Source: Myxococcales bacterium
GTDB taxonomy: Bacteria; Myxococcota; Polyangia; Fen-1088
Assembly: GCA_003155465.1 (NCBI GenBank)
Contig: PMCR01000290.1
Location: 1 to 7,911 of the forward strand
Reading direction: 5' to 3'
Length of the DNA stretch: 7,911 nucleotides
Shown here: one piece after another, positions 1 through 6,387 of the stretch
Layout: every line of letters starts with the position of its first letter
Position numbering within the stretch: position 1 is the first letter of the stretch
The notes under the pieces: model-generated
Databases searched by the model: none
Told to the model about the DNA's origin: nothing
Seen by the model: the letters and a program-made list of their open reading frames with translations, nothing else
Translations under genes and position numbers: made by a program

Positions 1-859
1 ACGAGACCTCTCCCGCCATGACACCGACGCCGTCGCCAGGCGCCGTCTGACCCGCGATGGTCAGGTTGCTCTTGGCCGACACAGGCGACTTGAGAACGAT
101 GTAACCACCGACATCGAAGACCACGATGCGGTTCTCTGCGCTGACGGCGTCGCGAAACGACCCTGCACCGGTGTCGTTCAAGTTGGTCACATGGTAGACG
201 CCATACCCGCGCCCGCCGGTTGCTTTATTGCCGAAGCCGAGCGCGCCGGGAAATGCGACGGCCGCGCCGGAGGGGATCGGGCCCGTCGTCCCTCCTGAGC
301 CGGACCGGCCCGCGCTGCCCCCCGACGCTGAGGACCCGCCCCGTGCCGTCGCGCCTGCTGAGTTCGCGATGCCGCCTGAGCCGATCGGTCCTCCCGTACC
401 CCCAGTCGCGCCGGCCACGACGCCCGTGGTGCCGCCAGCGCCGCCTCTGCCCCCGGCCGCGCCGCCCGTGGCGATCCCGCCGACCGTTGCAATCGTGCCG
501 CCCATGTACCCACCCGTGCCGGTCACTGCGCCTGTGCCGCTCGCGCCGCCAGGAGCAGCCATGCCGCCGGAACCGATCGAGCTGCCGCCAGTCGTGCCGC
601 CGATGCTGGTCGCATCGCCCTTGCCGGTCGCGCCGCCGCTGCCCGGGCTACCGCCTATGACACCAGCGCCACCCGAGGGTCCGGCGGTCGTGCCGCCAGG
701 ATTGGGGTCACCGCCCGTCTCGCCTCCAGTGCCAGCTGCCCCGGGGTTGCTGCCTCCGGATCCGCCGCCGGCTTGAGTTCCAGTGCCGTTATCCGAGCAA
801 GCGCCAACCAGGGCGGTGCTTAGGATCACAATGCTCCGCAGAACTTGGCTGTCTCTCAT
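1..859 (-). CDS. Pectate lyase-like lipoprotein with long Gly-rich linker (partial, C-terminus beyond left edge)
   Basis: This is the N-terminal 286 residues of a probable surface or periplasmic lipoprotein of the pectate lyase (PL1-like, right-handed beta-helix) family, which cleaves polygalacturonate-type glycans by beta-elimination. Residues 1-20 are a signal peptide (Arg2, Arg8, then a hydrophobic core), ending in the lipobox VGAC with the lipidated Cys at 21. Residues 22-197 are a low-complexity linker with 71 Gly among 176 residues. The catalytic domain starts near residue 201 with the family opening AFPGALGFG, followed by ATGGRG, VYHVTNLNDTGAGSFRDAVS, IVVFDVGGYI and LTIAGQTAPGDGV. The frame stays open to base 1, so the Ca-binding and catalytic residues lie outside the window. 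The ATG at 859 is chosen because the signal peptide begins there and GGAAAGG (873-867) sits 7 nt upstream; an in-frame ATG at 1087 gives no signal peptide. The family call is firm, but the actual substrate is unknown. Confidence 0.88.
   Translation of the reverse strand, partial: MRDSQVLRSIVILSTALVGACSDNGTGTQAGGGSGGSNPGAAGTGGETGGDPNPGGTTAGPSGGAGVIGGSPGSGGATGKGDATSIGGTTGGSSIGSGGMAAPGGASGTGAVTGTGGYMGGTIATVGGIATGGAAGGRGGAGGTTGVVAGATGGTGGPIGSGGIANSAGATARGGSSASGGSAGRSGSGGTTGPIPSGAAVAFPGALGFGNKATGGRGYGVYHVTNLNDTGAGSFRDAVSAENRIVVFDVGGYIVLKSPVSAKSNLTIAGQTAPGDGVGVMAGEVS
269..796 (-). repeat. Low-complexity Gly-Gly-Ser/Thr coding repeat (linker of the lyase lipoprotein)
   Basis: This stretch encodes residues 22-197 of the lyase lipoprotein. 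It consists of degenerate GGC-GGC units, with near-repeats of GGCGGCACGAC and GGCGGCACGAT at several places (for example, plus-strand tcgtgccgcc near 497, 593 and 688). Gly-rich linkers after a lipidated Cys are common in myxobacterial lipoproteins and probably hold the enzyme away from the membrane. The repeat also creates long but meaningless Pro/Arg-rich open frames on the plus strand. Confidence 0.8.
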
Positions 860-1026
860 GGTGCTACCTTTCCGCAAGCCCCAACAGTTTCGCTCTGCCC
901 GGTCTGCGGATCCACGAAGGTTTTCGTCAAAGTGCAGGTGGTACCGTTGCCCGCCTGCGGCAGGAACTGCCGTCCGACTAACCAATCGCCGCGGCTGGCA
1001 ACCCGACGCGGTGAGACACATGCCAT
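856..1026 (-). CDS. Doubtful small ORF overlapping the lyase start (ATGA), 56 aa
   Basis: This is an open frame that ends in a TGA overlapping the lyase ATG by the four-base ATGA arrangement. It can start at the ATG at 1026 (56 aa) or at a GTG at 1122 (88 aa); a stop at 1140-1138 closes it upstream. The last 40 or so residues look protein-like, with segments TTCTLTKTFVDPQTGQ and ETVGACGK containing a Cys pair (Cys31 and Cys51 from the ATG). I counted 23 of 27 codons ending in G or C between 972 and 892, as expected for real genes in such DNA. The N-terminal half looks random and no strong ribosome binding site is visible. It may be a small coupled gene, the remnant of a decayed gene, or chance. 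I recognise no family. Confidence 0.22.
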   Translation of the reverse strand: MACVSPRRVASRGDWLVGRQFLPQAGNGTTCTLTKTFVDPQTGQSETVGACGKVAP

Positions 1027-1279
1027 CCCCGGATTTCCACGATCGCTGCTTTCTACCGTCGACGGCATCTGCGAAGAGGGTCGGCATGCGAGCCGGGCCG
1101 CCGCACGATCACGTCTCTGCACGGATACCCAGATTCTTCAACGATTTCACCGCAGTTGCACTTGTGTACGCAAGAACTCAGAATGTCGTGTGCCGCAGCC
1201 ACGATAGGAGTCAGGTACTGAAGAGGTGTCCGGAAATCGGCTCTCCTGGATTTTGTGTTCGAATGATTTCGATCACTTG

Positions 1280-1302
1280 CGCGACGAAGATCGCTTTTCG
1301 CG
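1280..1302 (+). repeat. Short hairpin and direct repeat upstream of the receptor gene
   Basis: CGCGA at 1280-1284 pairs with TCGCG at 1298-1302. After a one-base bulge, GAAG (1286-1289) pairs with CTTT (1294-1297, one G.T), leaving the loop ATCG. The same 8-mer CGCGACGA also occurs as a direct repeat at 1280-1287 and 1299-1306, spaced 19 bp. It lies about 80 bp before the receptor start, just ahead of TTGACA at 1311. It could be an operator or a leader structure, but a chance match is quite possible. Confidence 0.25.
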
Positions 1303-1372
1303 ACGATTTATTGACACGTCTTGAATCCATTCTGCCGAACTCCTCTTAGCACGACGAGTAATTCCCTGACCT

Positions 1373-1379
1373 GAGGAAG
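1373..1379 (+). promoter_or_regulatory. Ribosome binding site of the TonB-dependent receptor gene
   Basis: GAGGAAG lies 4 nt before the ATG at 1384, with its AGGA core (1374-1377) 6 nt before. It supports this ATG, which also begins a clean signal peptide. Confidence 0.7.
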
Positions 1380-1383
1380 CCGC

Positions 1384-4300
1384 ATGACCAGTCACAAGAG
1401 TTGCGCCTCGCTATGGATACCCGCCGCGGTCGCCGTCCTGCTGGCGGTTCCCCTTTCAGCCACGGCCGGTCCCACCACCGGCGCGATTTTCGGTCGAGTG
1501 GTTGACCGCGACACGCACCAGCCTCTCGACGGCGTGACCGTGGTGGCTTCGGGACCGCAGGGCGACCAGGCCGTGCTGACCGATTCCAAGGGACAGTATG
1601 AGCTGCGCGGTCTGCCCATTGGCGACTACCTGGTTCGCTTTTTCCGCGGTGCCGTGGCCGTCGAGCACTCCGCCACGGTGTTGATGGATCAGACCGTGAG
1701 GGTCAACGGCAGCCTGCCGTCGGCACCCGAGGCGGTACAGACCATCGCGGTTACGCAGCGGGCGCCGGCCATCGACGTCGGCTCGACGCGCGTGGGTGTG
1801 ACGTTGACCCGAGACTTCGCCGCGAACATACCGAACGGTCTGAACCTGAGCGGCCTTATGGAAAAGGCGCCCGGCGCTTCATCGGATGTGACGGGGCTGT
1901 CTCTTTCTGGCGGAACCGGCCTGGACAACGTCTACTATCTCGACGGCCTCAACATCACCGCGCTCAGGGACGGGGCGCTGGGAGCCAACCCGCTGGTTCC
2001 CTTCCTTGAGGAAGTCGAAGTGGTGAGCGCGGGCTACGGCGCCGAATACGGTCGTGCCTTGGGCGGCGTGGTCAACATCGCGACCAAGTCAGGAACGAAC
2101 GAATGGCACGGCAGCGCATTTTCCTACGTGGCGCCTGGGGCTTTGTCGGGCAGTCAACAACGCATCCCCAGCCGCGCCACCTCGCTGACCGGCGTGACCG
2201 AGCCCGACTACACCACCAACATCGGCGTCGAGGTGGGTGGCCCGATCATCAAGGATCGGCTGTTCATCTGGCTGGGCTACTCGCCCGAGATCGCCCGCAA
2301 CCATCTGGTGCAGTACGCAGACAAGTTCGTCGAGAACACCGATCCAAACACGGGTCAGCCTGATGGTACCCAGGCCAACAATCCCGACGGCACCCCGGTG
2401 ACGGTGCCCCTCTATCGCCGCAGCTACGCGGGTGAGGCCCTGACCCAGCACTACGCCGGCAAACTCACCTGGAGACTGGCGCCCGAGCAAACGCTCAGTC
2501 TGGGTCTGTATGGAATCTACTCGCGGCAGGAGTACATGCGCGGGGCCAACATGGACTACCTGGCCGGCATGACCAACGAGAACACCGGCACCAATGACAT
2601 AACGGCGCGCTGGACGGCGGCCTTCTTCCAGCGGCGCTGGCGTCTGGACGCGACGTTGGGTCTGCACCTCGAACATTACGACCGTCACTCGCCTTTCCAG
2701 GACAGCGAGGGCCTCAACGACATCGTGTGGCACAACTCGCCGTCGTTGGGGCAGTTCAACGCCGACGTGGCCAGTTCGTGCGCGGACAACCGGGCCACCA
2801 GTTTCCAGAGCTGCCCGGTGCAAGGCTACCAGTCGGGTGGTTACGGCATGTTGCGCGACATCGATGCCTTCCGTCTGGCCGGACAGCTCAAGAGCACCAA
2901 CATCTTTCACGGCGGCGGCGTGCACGATCTCAAGTACGGCTTCGATGGCGAGTTCATCCAGTACACGGACGCGCGCTGGAACTCGGGGCGGGATGGCAAT
3001 CGTGGCTCGGCGTTGATGTATCCGAATAGAGAAGCCGATCTGCAGTCATTCTTCCGACTGCCGCCGGGGGAGACCTTGGCCAATTTCGGCGATGGGAGCG
3101 ACCCCAGCGTCCCGCACCTCGCGTCCGACTTGCTGGACCCGAACTCCTACTACCAGGATGTAATCCGGTCCAGAACGCGGGCGCTGAACTCGGCCCTCTT
3201 TCTGCAGGAGAGCTACTCGCCCCGCCCCAATCTGACGGTGAACGCGGGCGTGCGTTGGGAAATGCAACAGATCTACGACTATCGGGGCAACAAGGCACTC
3301 AGCATCAACGACAACATCGCGCCGCGCGTGGGTGTGGTCTACGATCCGACCAACGAAGGCCGGTCCAAGCTGTTCGCCCACTACGGCCGCTTCTACGAAT
3401 CCATTCCCATGACCCTGGCCAACCGGGGGTTCGGTGGCGAGGGCGTGGTGTACAGCGTCCGTACCTGTCCGCCGGGCGAGACGGATTGGACCAAGTGCAC
3501 GCTCGATCCCGCCCAGATCTATCCGACGACGGGTGAGATGCTGAAGGTCCAGAATGGCCTCAAGGGCAGCTACAACGACGAGGTGGTGGCGGGGGGCCAG
3601 TATCAGATCGTACCGGACCTTGTTGTCGGTATGTCTTTCATTTATCGCTGGCTGGGGCGCGCGATTGAGGACATGTCTGGCCCGTCAGGGCAGGGACCCA
3701 GCCTGTTGGCCAATCCGGGCACGGGGTCGGTCAGTCAGGCCAGACTTCAGCAATTGGAGCAGAACGCGGCTCAGAACCCGACACCGCAGAACCAGAAGGC
3801 CTTGGATGATGCGGTCATGCAGGCCTACATTGCGGACCAACCCAAGCCCACGCGAACCTACAAGGCGGTCCAGTTTCAGGTGGCCAAGCGTTTCGTGCGG
3901 CGACTGTTTGTGATGGGGTCGTACACGTATTCTAGTCTGCGCGGCAACTACCCGGGCCTATACGCTGCTGACAACGACCAGCGCGATCCGAACATGAGCA
4001 CGCAGTACGACTGGCGCGGCATCATGGCCAACCGCTATGGTCCATTGCCCAACGATCGGCCACATCTCATCCGGCTCGACGGCTACTACGTGTTCACGTT
4101 GGGCGGGTCCAACCTGACCACCGGGCTTGGCTTCGTTGGGCGTTCGGGGCAGCCGCGCAGCGCCCTGGGCCGGTTTTCCGGGTCGGGCGAGCTCGACAGT
4201 TTCATCGTCCCGCGTGGCTCCATGGGTCGCACGCCGTTTGTCACCCAGTGCGACATTCACCTGGGCTATCGCCGACCACTCGGCCCCAAGATGTCGGTCG

Positions 4301-4533
4301 AGGCATTCGTCGATGTCTTCAATGTGCTCAACCAACGGGCGGTGTTGGCGCAGGATCAAGAATACACCGTCGATCGGGTCAAGCCGCTCGCCAAGGGCCA
4401 GGACATCACGACGCTGGTAGCGACCGACGCCAGCGGCAATCCGATGCCCGCCACCAAGAATCCCAACTATCTCATGCCCACTGCCTACCAGGCCCCCATC
4501 GCGGGACGTTTGGGGGTACGGGTTTTTTTCTGA
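1384..4533 (+). CDS. Oar-like TonB-dependent outer-membrane receptor with carboxypeptidase-regulatory-like domain
   Basis: This 1049-residue outer-membrane transporter is energised by TonB-ExbB-ExbD and is full length for the Oar-like family. Residues 1-28 are a signal peptide with predicted cleavage after ATA28. Residues 33-110 are a carboxypeptidase-regulatory-like beta-sandwich (GAIFGRVVD, LTDSKGQYELRGLPIGDY). TIAVT at 120-124 is a possible TonB box. The plug spans about 131-238 (DNVYYLDGLNI, VEVVSAGYGAEYGRALGG, NIATKSGTNEWHG), and the rest is the 22-strand-type barrel. Family signatures include GGPIIKDRLFIW, RSRTRALNSALFLQE and SLRGNYPGLYAADNDQRDPN. The last residue is Phe, as BAM recognition requires. 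Cys466/Cys477 and Cys695/Cys705 could form loop disulfides. Residues 783-815 form a Gln/Ala-rich helical-looking loop insert. In Myxococcus xanthus, Oar is needed for development and for export of the PopC protease; other relatives import ligands. The ligand here cannot be told. It lies divergent to a pectate lyase gene and its stop is 4 bp from that of the convergent GDT1-family gene. Confidence 0.93.
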   Translation: MTSHKSCASLWIPAAVAVLLAVPLSATAGPTTGAIFGRVVDRDTHQPLDGVTVVASGPQGDQAVLTDSKGQYELRGLPIGDYLVRFFRGAVAVEHSATVLMDQTVRVNGSLPSAPEAVQTIAVTQRAPAIDVGSTRVGVTLTRDFAANIPNGLNLSGLMEKAPGASSDVTGLSLSGGTGLDNVYYLDGLNITALRDGALGANPLVPFLEEVEVVSAGYGAEYGRALGGVVNIATKSGTNEWHGSAFSYVAPGALSGSQQRIPSRATSLTGVTEPDYTTNIGVEVGGPIIKDRLFIWLGYSPEIARNHLVQYADKFVENTDPNTGQPDGTQANNPDGTPVTVPLYRRSYAGEALTQHYAGKLTWRLAPEQTLSLGLYGIYSRQEYMRGANMDYLAGMTNENTGTNDITARWTAAFFQRRWRLDATLGLHLEHYDRHSPFQDSEGLNDIVWHNSPSLGQFNADVASSCADNRATSFQSCPVQGYQSGGYGMLRDIDAFRLAGQLKSTNIFHGGGVHDLKYGFDGEFIQYTDARWNSGRDGNRGSALMYPNREADLQSFFRLPPGETLANFGDGSDPSVPHLASDLLDPNSYYQDVIRSRTRALNSALFLQESYSPRPNLTVNAGVRWEMQQIYDYRGNKALSINDNIAPRVGVVYDPTNEGRSKLFAHYGRFYESIPMTLANRGFGGEGVVYSVRTCPPGETDWTKCTLDPAQIYPTTGEMLKVQNGLKGSYNDEVVAGGQYQIVPDLVVGMSFIYRWLGRAIEDMSGPSGQGPSLLANPGTGSVSQARLQQLEQNAAQNPTPQNQKALDDAVMQAYIADQPKPTRTYKAVQFQVAKRFVRRLFVMGSYTYSSLRGNYPGLYAADNDQRDPNMSTQYDWRGIMANRYGPLPNDRPHLIRLDGYYVFTLGGSNLTTGLGFVGRSGQPRSALGRFSGSGELDSFIVPRGSMGRTPFVTQCDIHLGYRRPLGPKMSVEAFVDVFNVLNQRAVLAQDQEYTVDRVKPLAKGQDITTLVATDASGNPMPATKNPNYLMPTAYQAPIAGRLGVRVFF
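4493..4529 (+). terminator. Weak candidate terminator inside the 3' end of the receptor gene
   Basis: CCCCCA (4493-4498) pairs with TGGGGG (4511-4516) across a 12-base loop. A run of seven T follows at 4523-4529, formed by the last Val-Phe-Phe codons. The 6-base gap between stem and T run is longer than in a good intrinsic terminator. It is the only T run near this convergent junction, where just 4 bp separate the two stop codons. Confidence 0.2.
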
Positions 4534-4537
4534 GCTC

Positions 4538-4801
4538 CTAGCCTGGTTGGAGGACGTAGAGGGCGCCCAGTCCAATCATCAGCGCCCCGGCCCCTCGGCG
4601 AAGCCAGATGGCGGGTACGACTTGTCCGAGAGCGCTGCCGAGAAGCACGGCCAAGGCGGAAGAAGTGACCAGCGCCAGCGCTGCGCCAAGGAAAACCAGC
4701 CAGCGGGCATGGCCGCCCGCCGCCAGAGCCAGGGTCGCAAGCTGCGTCTTATCACCCAGCTCGGCCAGGAAAACGGTCACGAATGCGGTCAAGAAGGTCA
4801 T
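4538..4801 (-). CDS. GDT1/TMEM165 (UPF0016) family membrane protein, single repeat
   Basis: This 87-residue protein has three predicted membrane segments (about 3-25, 34-56 and 62-84). The first carries the family signature E14-L-G-D17-K18-T19-Q, whose acidic residues bind the transported cation. Family members such as bacterial MneA-type proteins export Mn2+, and eukaryotic Gdt1/TMEM165 exchange Ca2+ or Mn2+ for protons. Most have two such repeats in one chain; this one has a single repeat, so it would need to dimerise or pair with a second protein. The start at 4801 is preferred over the ATG at 4837 because AAAGGA (4813-4808) lies 6 nt before it and the longer form would overlap rlmI. The A of the rlmI stop codon is the first base of that binding site, and only 11 bp separate the genes, so co-expression is likely. 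The ion specificity is inferred from the family only. Confidence 0.86.
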   Translation of the reverse strand: MTFLTAFVTVFLAELGDKTQLATLALAAGGHARWLVFLGAALALVTSSALAVLLGSALGQVVPAIWLRRGAGALMIGLGALYVLQPG

Positions 4802-4812
4802 CGCAGTTCCTT

Positions 4813-6027
4813 TCAAAGCACGCGAAGAATCCAGCACTTGAGATGCCCCGTCTCCGGGACGCCGGCCAGTTCCGGGTGATCGCGGCCGGCACCGCGACGT
4901 TCGAGGATCTGTATCGATCGGCCGCTTTGCGCCGCGGCCGCCGACACCAGCTCGTCAAATTGTGCGCGCGACACGCGGCCCGAGCAGGAGCAGGTCACGG
5001 CAAGACCGCCCGGCTTGGTCAGGCGCAGGCCGCGCAGGATGATCTCCTGGTAGGCGCGAAGAGCGGCATGGTCGCCGGCCTGGCGCTTGGCCAGCGCGGG
5101 CGGGTCGAGCACCACGACGTCGAATCGTTGCTTGTCCGCTTCCAGCGTGCGCAGAAGCTCGAAGGCGTCAGCCTGGCGCACCTCCAGGTTGGGCAGTTGG
5201 TTGCGGGTCGCGTTGGCCTTGGCACGGGCCACGGCTTGCGCGTCCTCGTCGGTAGCCAGCACCGCGCCTTGCCGCCGCGCCAGGGCCAGCGCGAAGCCGC
5301 CGTGATAGGTGAAGGCGTCCAGACAGCGGGCTCCGGCGGGAGCCAGCGCGGCCACGGCCGCGTGGTTGTCGGCCTGATCGAGAAAACCACCGGTCTTGCT
5401 GTCGGTGAGTAGGTCGGCCTGCAGGCGGTTTTCGCCCAGCCGGTAGATCACCTCGGTCGCGCCGTCGCCTGCGGCCACTTCACGCACGCGCGGCAGGCCC
5501 TCGAAGTCGCGCGCCGATCCGTCGTCGCGCGCCACCACCACGCGCAGGCCAAGGCGGTTTTTCAGCAGGTCTGCCAGCGCCGGCCGGGCTGCATCCATGG
5601 CCACGGACGTGGTCTGCATGACCGCGGCATCGGCATAGCGGTCGACGAAGAGACCGGGCAGGCCATCGGCTTCGCCGTGAACCAAGCGCAAGGCATCGCG
5701 ATTCAAAGCGAGCCTCTGGCGCCAGGCCAGCGCGGCCTGCAAGCGCTCGGCCACCAGAGCCATCAGCTCCGGCAAGGGCGAGCTATCGTTGCGTCGTTCA
5801 AGGATGCGCAGGGCAACCGGAGACTCTGTGGCCCAGGTGGCGCTGGCGAGGGATCGCCGCCGTTCGTCGACCACAGCCACCAGGGCTGGTCCGCCGGTGC
5901 GCGCGTCGGTCGGGGGACCTGAGAGCACATCCTGCCGAAAGACCCAGGGGTGCCCGGACGCGATGCGGGCGCGGCCCCGCAGGTTCACGACGACGGTAGG
6001 GTGGGCTGGCACGCGCAGGTTGGGCAC
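4813..6027 (-). CDS. rlmI: RlmI-like 23S rRNA (cytosine-C5) methyltransferase
   Basis: This class I SAM-dependent methyltransferase (404 residues; E. coli RlmI has 396) is expected to make m5C at the position equivalent to C1962 of 23S rRNA. A PUA RNA-binding domain spans about 12-80 (RARIASGHPWVF). A middle region carries RLVHGEADGLPGLFVDRY at 114-131. The Rossmann domain shows TDSKTGGFLDQADNH (208-222), the SAM loop LDAFTYHGGFAL (236-247), acidic D260, D287 in QADAFE, the catalytic VVLDPPALAK (305-314) and CSCSG (346-350), which holds the cysteine nucleophile. The C-terminus, with GRDHPE and LKCWILRV, fits RlmI. The GTG at 6027 is used because an in-frame TAG lies four codons upstream; only a weak AGGG precedes it, so it probably relies on coupling to the lipoprotein gene that stops 9 bp before. 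The exact target base is inferred from the E. coli enzyme. Confidence 0.93.
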   Translation of the reverse strand: MPNLRVPAHPTVVVNLRGRARIASGHPWVFRQDVLSGPPTDARTGGPALVAVVDERRRSLASATWATESPVALRILERRNDSSPLPELMALVAERLQAALAWRQRLALNRDALRLVHGEADGLPGLFVDRYADAAVMQTTSVAMDAARPALADLLKNRLGLRVVVARDDGSARDFEGLPRVREVAAGDGATEVIYRLGENRLQADLLTDSKTGGFLDQADNHAAVAALAPAGARCLDAFTYHGGFALALARRQGAVLATDEDAQAVARAKANATRNQLPNLEVRQADAFELLRTLEADKQRFDVVVLDPPALAKRQAGDHAALRAYQEIILRGLRLTKPGGLAVTCSCSGRVSRAQFDELVSAAAAQSGRSIQILERRGAGRDHPELAGVPETGHLKCWILRVL

Positions 6028-6036
6028 GCGCGAACC

Positions 6037-6315
6037 CTACATCGCCGTTCGCACGCAATCGAGTGTCAGGGGGATGCGGGTGCCGCCATCCACCATTTCG
6101 AAGTCGGTCACCTGGATGGCAGCCAGATCGCGCGCGCCGAGCAGCCCGTCCCACTTGGCGGTGGTGTGCGTGTCAGCCTGTGCGGTCAGCGCAATGGTGC
6201 CGCCGCCAGGTCCGTCCCCGCCCGCCCCCGCATCCTTGTTGCTGGAGTTGCTGCAGGCCGCGTGAGAGAGGCCGGCTGCTGCGACAATCAGTCCAAGAAA
6301 GGACGTATGACGCAT
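6037..6315 (-). CDS. Small Gly-rich lipoprotein of unknown function
   Basis: This 92-residue protein has a signal peptide (Arg2, then a hydrophobic core) ending at HAAC, with Cys21 as the likely lipidated residue. His at -3 is unusual for a lipobox, so ordinary signal peptidase I cleavage after SHA is an alternative. Residues 22-39 form a short Ser/Asn then Gly-rich linker (GAGGDGPGGG). The remaining 50 or so residues (ALTAQADTHTTAKWDGL to LDCVRTAM) look like a small beta domain with one Cys; I recognise no family. A strong GAGG at 6325-6322 lies 6 nt before the ATG. The gene ends in TAG 9 bp before rlmI and is in the same reading frame as rlmI, so the two are probably co-transcribed. A 13-bp palindrome lies 27 bp upstream of its start. 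Confidence 0.72.
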   Translation of the reverse strand: MRHTSFLGLIVAAAGLSHAACSNSSNKDAGAGGDGPGGGTIALTAQADTHTTAKWDGLLGARDLAAIQVTDFEMVDGGTRIPLTLDCVRTAM

Positions 6316-6342
6316 GAATCACCTCGTGCTGCTTCCAAGCAT

Positions 6343-6355
6343 ACGAGATTCTCGT
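6343..6355. promoter_or_regulatory. 13-bp palindrome upstream of the lipoprotein gene, possible operator
   Basis: ACGAGA-T-TCTCGT is a perfect inverted repeat with 6-bp arms around one central base. It ends 27 bp before the lipoprotein start at 6315. On the minus strand it abuts TATGCT (6343-6338), which could be a -10 box, although no good -35 box is found 16-18 bp further upstream. A repressor site is plausible. One or two palindromes of this size are expected by chance in a window this long, so position is the main support. Confidence 0.3.
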
Positions 6356-6387
6356 CGCCAACGCTGCGCGAGAGCCGCAGAAGGTCG

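Larger units (their letters stand above)
860..1383. other. Divergent intergenic region between lyase and TonB-dependent receptor
   Basis: These 524 bp separate two divergently transcribed envelope genes and should contain both promoters. Apart from the doubtful small ORF on the minus strand, I see no gene with convincing codon use. Composition becomes less GC-rich towards the receptor (about 1255-1320). A TTGACA at 1311-1316 lacks a matching -10 box at 16-18 bp, so no promoter is called. The long plus-strand frame 783-1349 overlaps the lyase start and has no recognisable domain. Confidence 0.6.

Noticed and set aside
228..776. Long Pro/Ala-rich open frame on the plus strand (and an Arg-rich one at 220-660)
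   Set aside because: It is the complement of the Gly-rich linker of the lyase gene; GGC repeats read as GCC/CCG codons give open frames without stops. The minus frame has a signal peptide and a recognisable enzyme domain.
1056..1065. Perfect palindrome CCGTCGACGG
   Set aside because: A 10-bp palindrome is expected several times by chance in a GC-rich window of this size, and nothing else marks this position.
1311..1316. TTGACA as the -35 box of a receptor promoter
   Set aside because: No acceptable -10 hexamer lies 16-18 bp downstream (the region reads tgccga), so I do not call a promoter.
783..1349. 188-residue open frame on the plus strand through the divergent gap
   Set aside because: No recognisable domain, high Arg/Ser/Cys composition typical of shadow frames, and it overlaps the lyase start and binding site in antisense.
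2103..2120. TGGCACGGCAGCGCAT resembling a sigma-54 -24/-12 site
   Set aside because: It lies deep inside the receptor coding region and the -12 half is a poor match.
2089..2925. 278-residue minus-strand frame inside the receptor gene
   Set aside because: Mirror frame of a well-supported receptor; Val/Gly/Arg-rich with no domain or start signal. The same applies to 3958-4575 minus and 4783-5412 plus.
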